Source of the DNA: Dictyocoela muelleri
Taxonomy: Eukaryota > Microsporidia
Length of the DNA stretch: 12,372 bases
Assembly (NCBI GenBank): GCA_016256075.1
Contig: SDVU01000548.1
Span: 1-12,372 of the forward strand
Reading direction: 5' to 3'
In this document: piece by piece, positions 6,928-12,372 of the stretch
Layout: the number at the start of each line of letters is the position of its first letter
Position numbering within the stretch: position 1 is the stretch's first letter
Position numbers and translations under genes: made by a program
The notes under the pieces: model-generated
The model's input: only the letters and a program-made list of their open reading frames with translations
The model's database searches: none
Told to the model about the DNA's origin: nothing

Positions 6928-7981
6928 CTCTAACGAAATGTATTCACAGATTAATTCTACTAAGAAACCCTCATTGAACAGATGAAGACTATGCTACAAA
7001 GGAAATCATAACAAATAAATCAAACTTAAAACTCTAGTTATTCAAAGGGTCACGTGAGATCCTAAACTCACAAATCCAGGCCCACATCACAAAGTATACA
7101 CTCATAACACATGCGAATGCAAAGCTCTTAAACGAAAACAAGAATCAATAAAGAAACAAATAATCATCAAACCTCAGTCCAAACATTCGCAATTAAAGAG
7201 AAACCCCCGAAAATATCAACCTTGGAAAACTCATGTTATATAAAAAACGAACTGATAAAAATAATTAACGATACAAGAACAGCATATTCGTACATAGACG
7301 TAGGGTAGTAAAAGAGACAGAACTACAGTGCTATCCTGTCAAAGAAATGAAAGTAATAACGATTTACGGAGAGACTGTTTAAAGAAAATAAGAAACGAAG
7401 TTCCAAATCTAAATACAGGGCGACAAATGCTACGAATACACTGTAGTAGCCAGAATCCTAGAATCATGAGCTCAAACTTAATTCTGGGAATTGATTTTTT
7501 TTACGAACCAAAAACGCCGTAAGATATGAAAAAAATTTGGTAATTATACTTGACAATGAAGAATATGAGATGACTGTACAATGAATACCATACACCAGAC
7601 AAAATTTTTAAAATTAGAAATGACATTCTAACATAGCGATTACCTATAAATCAATTCGTGAGATTCTGAGAAAATATAAAGCCAACAATCCGACTCTAGG
7701 AAATATTTACAGCTACAAGCACGCAAAATATTTCTAATCACATAAAATTATAAACTTTACGTCTTTAAAATTCCCAGCAATCCGAGAATAAGCAAAGAAT
7801 AGATAAAACGCCGACTCGAGTTAGAAATAATACAAAAGAAGTGAATCGCCTTACAACTCACACGCGCTGCCAATATATAAGCGGAATGTGACCGTATGAT
7901 TGTCATAGATTATCGTAATATTAACGAACTTACTGTATTTGAATCATATTCCTTTCCCGGAGCATCATACATAATGACTTG

Positions 7982-8234
7982 TGTCAGATCGTCAACTCAT
8001 TGAGATCCTATTATGTGTTTTAAAAGGTGAAACTTCTTTCAAATGATAAACGTGTTTTCATTGGTTATTGTTGTTTTTTATTGATAGGTTGAAATTATGT
8101 AACGTTATTTGAAGATTTAAAAGTATAAAAGAAAAGAAAATTAAATAAATATGTCTTCACCAAGTTTTTCCAGGTCTTTTAAAAAACAATCCCACAGACA
8201 ACCTTCAAAAGGTTCTAATCAAAATCAATTGATT
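7982..8234 (+). repeat. 5' LTR (part confirmed by the second copy)
   Basis: This is the segment confirmed by near-identity with 12120-12372. The true 3' edge lies at or beyond 8234 because the second copy runs out there. I could not place a primer-binding site with confidence. Confidence 0.9.
8124..8130 (+). promoter_or_regulatory. TATA box in the 5' LTR
   Basis: TATAAAA lies in the LTR about 20 bp before the ATG at 8151. The same motif is at 12262-12268 in the second LTR. The position is consistent with an LTR promoter, though in AT-rich sequence a TATA match alone is weak. Confidence 0.4.
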
Positions 8235-9230
8235 CACAATACGCTTAAATCGAATAGCCATAGCTGCATATCGATTTACTGTCGCAAGCTGACAGGTTGC
8301 GCCGTGTCTTCCCGAGGATACTTCATGAATAATTATTCAATTATAAGCAACATCAAAAATTATGAATTTTAATATAAAAGAAAATATTTAGCTAAATTAT
8401 TTAAAGATAATTCGGAAGATATAGACACACCTGTATTTACACAAGGTTTCAAAAAGATTTAAATAAAATATTTTATAGCGGGAACGGATATAGAAGCTGA
8501 ACGCGAAATATCTCTCATAAAAGACCTAACTGTGATATAAAGTCTTGGATAGATGACATAAGGCAAACTGCAAAAATTTGCAATTGGAAAAAAGAAACTG
8601 GGCTGGCAGTACTTGATTCTGTGCTATCACCAAACTACTAGATTAACTTTAAGATCGACACAGCTTCGATACAAAGTTAGATGCGCTCCTAAAATTGAAA
8701 TATCCTATTTATCAACTTAGAGAGTTTAAAGAAAAGTTAAAATGGATCAAGCAAGCACATTTTTTAAGAATAACTGAATATGCAAATTTTTTGGAAAAAA
8801 GAATATCAGAGGTCTCAATTCCTGCACAATGGAACTTTGCTACGCAAAAAGAAAGATTTGAGGAGATGTTTTTTGATAATCTATGTGAAAGAACTCGTCA
8901 ACAAGCCATAGAAAACAATTGGAATGGAAAGGACGAAATTATAGCCAATATAGTCAGAATTGAAGATTATGAATACACAATTTTGTCCAGAAATATGGAA
9001 AATCGGATAAAATCAGATGATCTTTATTCTAAAGTTAAAAATAATTGTAATAAATTTGTAAATAATTGGTGCTCACTTTACAAAACAAAATCCCATAACA
9101 ATTCGGATTGTAATGCACAAAAAGGTAAAAGTTTTCATAATAAACATAGTGAATTTATAAAACCGACAAACCACAGGAACAATAACTCAATGATGATTAT
9201 TGAACCAAAACCTTCAAATGATTTTCTCAG
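8151..9230 (+). pseudogene. gag: gag region of the young element
   Basis: Gag forms the particle shell and binds the element RNA. A frame starting at ATG 8151, inside the LTR repeat, gives a Ser/Gln/Asn-rich basic N-terminus (MSSPSFSRSFKKQSHRQ). Farther on, gag-like sequence includes a retroelement-style helical region with WNFATQKERFEEMFF near 8830-8875. A zinc-knuckle-type run (CSLYKTKSHNNSDC) at 9070-9111 is of the CxxH-type variant common in some Ty3/gypsy gag proteins and would bind nucleic acid. The start within the LTR is an inference from the frame. The region is broken. Confidence 0.65.
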
Positions 9231-9234
9231 ATTA

Positions 9235-9570
9235 GAAATTTTTATAAATTCATCAATACAATTGGCAATATTAGATACTGGTTCAAATTTTAACATAATA
9301 TCAGCTAAGATAATAAAAAATCTCTCTATAGAAACTAAAAATTTTGATTACTCTCACAATGTTCAAGGTATTTCTTTTGATCTTATTGAAATAAATAAAT
9401 ATGCTGAGATTACATTTAAAATTGAAGATTGTTTAAAAAGAAAAAAGATTATAAAATCTAAATTTTTTGTTATGAATAACGCTAACTTCGACATAATACT
9501 CGGTAATGATTTTCTAAATACGAATGATGCTTTGATTGATTTTCCAAACAAGAAAATTATTTTATGTGGA
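9235..9570 (+). pseudogene. Aspartic protease region of the young element
   Basis: The retropepsin active-site motif LDTGSN is present, with DTG at 9274-9282. About 70 residues later comes the conserved second motif ILGNDFL at 9496-9516. Both, with this spacing, are diagnostic of the protease that cuts gag-pol polyproteins. It follows the gag knuckle directly in the same frame, as in elements with fused gag and protease. Confidence 0.85.
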
Positions 9571-9899
9571 GAAAAATTTGATATTTTAGACAAATCTCTT
9601 GAAGAATGGAATTCTAATCCAGATAAAGCTCTTATAAATAAGGTAAATTCTGCACACATTACATCAAATTTCAAAAAATCTATAATAAAAATTATTGATG
9701 AAGCCAAGTTATAAAATCCTAAACTGGGAAGGATTAATACGATTGAACATAATATAAAGTTAAAAAATTCAAAGATCGACATAAAAGCAAAACCATATCC
9801 AATACCTTTCAAATTGTACGATTCTGTTAAAAATGAAGTTCGTAGATTACTAGATTGAGGAATAATTGTTAAAAGTAGTTCTGTTTTATCTAGTCCTTG

Positions 9900-10480
9900 T
9901 TTTCCAATTTTGAAGAAAAACAAACAGATAAGATTGGTAATTGACTACCGCAAACTCAATAGCATAACATATAAAGAATGTTTTCCAGTTCCTGACATTC
10001 AAGATATGCTCAGAAATTTAAAAGGATCAAGTTACTTTTCAGCTATTGATTTAAATCAAGGGTTTTATCAAATACCTATAAAAAAAGAAGATCAATGTAA
10101 GACAAGCTTTGTGTTACCATGGGGCCAATATGAGTATACAGTCATGCCATTTGGACTAACAAATGCCCTAAGAACTTTCCAAAGAATCATGAACCTTATA
10201 TTTTCTGACTTAAAACAAGTTAAAGTATACATGGACGATCTATTGATACATAGTTCCGATGAAAAAACTCATTTAAATGACATCAATTTAGTTCTAAAAA
10301 TTCTATTTGATAGTAACATTTCAGTAAATTTTGATAAAAGCGTCTTTGGTAAATCAGAATTGATATATTTGGGCCATATTATAGATAACGAAGGAATTAA
10401 AGCAAATACAATAAAACTAAAAGAAACAATTGCAAATTTGAGGGGAGAAACTCGAAAAGATGTTCAAAAGATTAACGGAC
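9900..10480 (+). pseudogene. pol: Reverse transcriptase region of the young element
   Basis: RT copies the element RNA into DNA in cytoplasmic particles. Visible in order are VIDYRKLN (from 9937), FSAIDLNQGFYQIPI with the first catalytic Asp, the VMPFGLTNA block, and YMDD at 10228-10239 with the catalytic Asp pair. YLGHII and the NGLLNWFRPFIP connection stretch follow. The motif set and the YMDD form are those of Ty3/gypsy RT. Confidence 0.92.
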
Positions 10481-10639
10481 TATTAAATTGGTTCAGACCT
10501 TTTATACCTATACTCAGTATTAAAATAAATTTTCTGACTGATAAATTGAAGAAGGATTGTAAGTTTAGGAAATTGAATTAAAATGATATATCAAAAATCA
10601 AAATTATATTATCAGAGCTTAATAATTCTATAAAACTTC

Positions 10640-11020
10640 ATTTCCCAGATTTTAGTAAAAGTTTTAATATTTTTTCAGATGCATCAGAAAGAGGCATCGG
10701 TTCTGTCATTACTCAAACTGACAAAAAAAATGCGCTACACAGCGGTAAATTTAAAAAGTCACAATTGAATTATAGTGTTGGTGAAAAAGAACTCTACAGC
10801 ATTTTAGAATGTATAAAATTTTATAAGAAAGTTCTTTATGGTAGTAGAATTAATATATATACTGACCATCACAATTTAACTGCTTTAGTTCCAAGCAACA
10901 CGTCACGTCTAGAAAGATGGAAAATTTTATTGCAAGAATATGATATTAAATGGCATTATATTCAGGGTAAGCATAACACAATCGCAGATTTGCTGAGTAA
11001 GAATACATCAAAATCTGAAA
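10640..11020 (+). pseudogene. RNase H region of the young element
   Basis: RNase H removes the RNA strand after first-strand synthesis. FSDASERGIGSVITQ (from 10672) holds the first catalytic Asp. NYSVGEKELYSIL (from 10768) holds the catalytic Glu, and YTDHHNLTAL (Asp at 10864) and HNTIADLLS follow in the expected order. This is the standard Ty3/gypsy RNase H, lying between RT and integrase. Confidence 0.88.
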
Positions 11021-11119
11021 ATTCAATACCACTCAATAAAACATATACAGGGGTATTTTCAAACTATAATAAAAGTGATTATTTTAAAGATAAAATAAAA
11101 TATCTAAAAAAAATTCGTA

Positions 11120-12110
11120 ATAGTATAAACTTAAATCAAAATATATCAGAATTGGCCAAAAACCTTCACGCCGAATTAGGGCACATGAGTATTAAGAAAA
11201 CATTACATTTACTTAGAGGTCAAAATAATATTAAAGAATTAAAAGATGAAATTAAAAAATTAACAATAAACTGTCTTAAATGTAAGACACATAAACCCAA
11301 TAGAAATAAAAGTGTTATATATTTTGACAAACATTTAAAGGCTAGCAATGTTTTCGATAAACTTTCAATTGATATTTTAGGTCCTTTAAATATAGAAAAT
11401 TTTGATCATAATTTTGAAAGTGACAAAATTTATTTTTTAAATTGTACTGATATTTATTCAAGATATACAGAATGCTATGCTACAAATCATATATCTTCAT
11501 TAGAAATAAGTAAAATTTTTAAAATGAAATGGTTAAAAAATTTTCCTACCCCCAAAGAGATAATAATGGATAATGGTATCCAATTTAGAGGATTAAGTTT
11601 CTGTAAAATCTTAAAAGAATACGATATTAAAGAATTTTTTATTGCACCGTACTCACCAGAATCAAATGGTATATCAGAACGATTAAACCAAAAGATATTA
11701 AATGCAATCAGAACTTTCGAGGGTAAAGATTTTAAAAAGTTATGTGTTGTTATTTGGCAGACTTTAAATTTAACCCCAAATAGATCCACAGGCTTTGCAC
11801 CTTATGAAATAATTACTGAGCTTGAATTAATTACCCAAAAACCAATACCCGAAATAGATAAAAAAATTACTGCCTCAATTAAAAAAGCACATACTGAAAC
11901 AGAGAAAAAAATGAATAAATATTTGAAAATAAAAGATATTGAAAATTGTAAACATTTATTTATAAAATTTAAAGAAAATAAATTAGATCCTTTTTAGGAA
12001 GGTCCTTATGAGATTACATTATTCAAAAAAGGTGATAAGACTATTAAAATAAAAATAGGAAATAAAGAATTTATTGTAGGAATAAGGAATGTGCTTTTTG
12101 ACTTTAGGAA
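11120..12110 (+). pseudogene. Integrase region of the young element
   Basis: The N-terminal HHCC zinc site is present (His at 11167 and 11182, Cys at 11272 and 11281). The catalytic core has Asp at 11371 (LSIDILGPL), Asp at 11569 (IMDNGIQF) and Glu at 11677 (ISERLN), so the last two are separated by 35 residues, the classic D,D35E of LTR-element integrases. A C-terminal stretch beginning GPYEITLFKKG (from about 11999) resembles the GPY/F module of Ty3/gypsy integrases. It runs almost to the polypurine tract. Confidence 0.9.
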
Positions 12111-12119
12111 GGAGCAAGA
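12106..12119 (+). promoter_or_regulatory. Polypurine tract
   Basis: The tract AGGAAGGAGCAAGA directly precedes the TG that opens the second LTR at 12120. This is the expected site of plus-strand priming and independently fixes the LTR start. Confidence 0.8.
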
Positions 12120-12372
12120 TGTCGGATCGTCAACTCATTGAGATCCTATTATGTGTTTTAAAAGGTGAAACTTCTTTCAAATGATAAACGTGTTTTCATT
12201 GGTTATTGTTGTTTTTTATTGATAGGTTGAAATTATGTAACGTTATTTGAAGATTTAAAAGTATAAAAGAAAAGAAAATTAAATAAATATGTCTTCACCA
12301 AGTTTTTCCAGGTCTTTTAAAAAACAATCCCACAGACAACCTTCAAAAGGTTCTAATCAAAATCAATTGATT
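12120..12372 (+). repeat. 3' LTR (cut by the window end)
   Basis: It repeats 7982-8234 at an offset of 4138 with one difference in 253 bp. It includes the second copy of the TATA motif and of the ATG-started gag N-terminus. The window ends inside it. Confidence 0.9.

Larger units (their letters stand above)
5165..7981 (+). mobile_element. Old, decayed Ty3/gypsy-type LTR element (fossil, 5' part)
   Basis: Short coding-like remnants lie in the order gag, protease, RT on the plus strand. Gag-like sequence spans about 5580-6960. A zinc-knuckle-like run (HKVYTHNTCECKA) lies at 7088-7126, protease remnants at about 7190-7530 contain LGIDFF, and the RT opening motif VIDYRNINELTVF lies at about 7902-7940. 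The last motif places it in Ty3/gypsy. It is heavily broken, with breaks too numerous to count usefully. The upstream edge is uncertain; a possible LTR is listed separately. The copy is interrupted at 7982 by a younger element of the same superfamily, so any 3' part would lie beyond the window. A DNA element is inserted in its gag region. It is clearly older than the element that splits it. Confidence 0.7.
7982..12372 (+). mobile_element. Young Ty3/gypsy LTR retrotransposon (fossil, runs off the window)
   Basis: Both LTR copies begin TGTC. They start at 7982 and 12120 and differ at one position over the 253 bp that can be compared, so the insertion is recent. Between them lie gag, protease, RT, RNase H and integrase in that order on the plus strand, the order of Ty3/gypsy (Metaviridae). 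A polypurine tract abuts the second LTR. The element sits inside the RT region of an older relative. The 3' LTR is cut by the window end, so neither the full LTR length nor the target duplication can be read. The copy is broken, with roughly half a dozen interruptions of its coding sequence. Confidence 0.93.

Noticed and set aside
7328-7522. 64-codon plus-strand ORF
   Set aside because: It is a surviving stretch of the old retroelement's protease area (it contains LGIDFF), not a separate gene.
7982-8234. Tandem segmental duplication instead of LTR
   Set aside because: The second copy starts right after a polypurine tract, both copies begin with TG, and they bracket gag-to-integrase, which is the LTR arrangement.
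9363-9923. 186-codon minus-strand ORF
   Set aside because: It lies antisense to the protease and pre-RT region of the young retroelement and is a shadow of it.
11487-11789. 100-codon minus-strand ORF
   Set aside because: It lies antisense to the integrase core, whose motifs are unmistakable on the plus strand.

Overview
The window is a very AT-rich (roughly three quarters A+T by eye), gene-poor stretch of a eukaryotic genome made almost entirely of repeats and mobile-element remains. No convincing host protein gene, rRNA or intact tRNA is visible. There are no bacterial-type operons, ribosome binding sites or terminators. Ty3/gypsy retroelements, terminal-inverted-repeat DNA elements, a hAT-type end and a tRNA-derived SINE-like segment together point to a eukaryote. 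The AT richness and element mix would suit an AT-rich microsporidian or an AT-rich invertebrate, and the sequence alone does not decide between them. The window stops inside a repeat that also occurs earlier, which is where assemblies often end.

Layout. Positions 1-1280 are degenerate tandem repeats (units of about 22 bp, and a short 'ggttaaaaaataa'-like motif) with one end of a hAT-type element embedded at about 254-368. From 1806 to 2613 lies an 808-bp non-autonomous DNA element with imperfect 27/28-bp terminal inverted repeats and TTA on both flanks, PIF/Harbinger-like, carrying a strong internal hairpin. From 2617 to about 4320 the sequence is AT-rich and essentially featureless apart from one weak minus-strand ORF and a small GC-richer patch. 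At 4322-4480 there is an unexplained GC-rich islet, followed by a minus-strand SINE-like segment whose tRNA-like head is at about 4690-4757.

From about 5165 to 7981 lies an old, heavily decayed Ty3/gypsy-type element: a possible LTR, gag remnants, a protease remnant and the start of reverse transcriptase. Its gag region is split by a 741-bp long-inverted-repeat DNA element (6027-6767), which sits exactly between two copies (about 91% alike) of the same ~159-bp gag segment. This looks like an enormous target duplication and is the oddest structure in the window.

A much younger Ty3/gypsy element starts at 7982, inside the reverse transcriptase of the old one, and runs to the window end. It has gag, protease, RT, RNase H and integrase in Ty3/gypsy order, a polypurine tract abutting the second LTR, and LTR copies differing at one position in the 253 bp that can be compared. 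It is nevertheless broken in roughly half a dozen places and is treated here as a fossil. The window is therefore a layered nest: a DNA element inside an old retroelement, and that retroelement split by a recent one.
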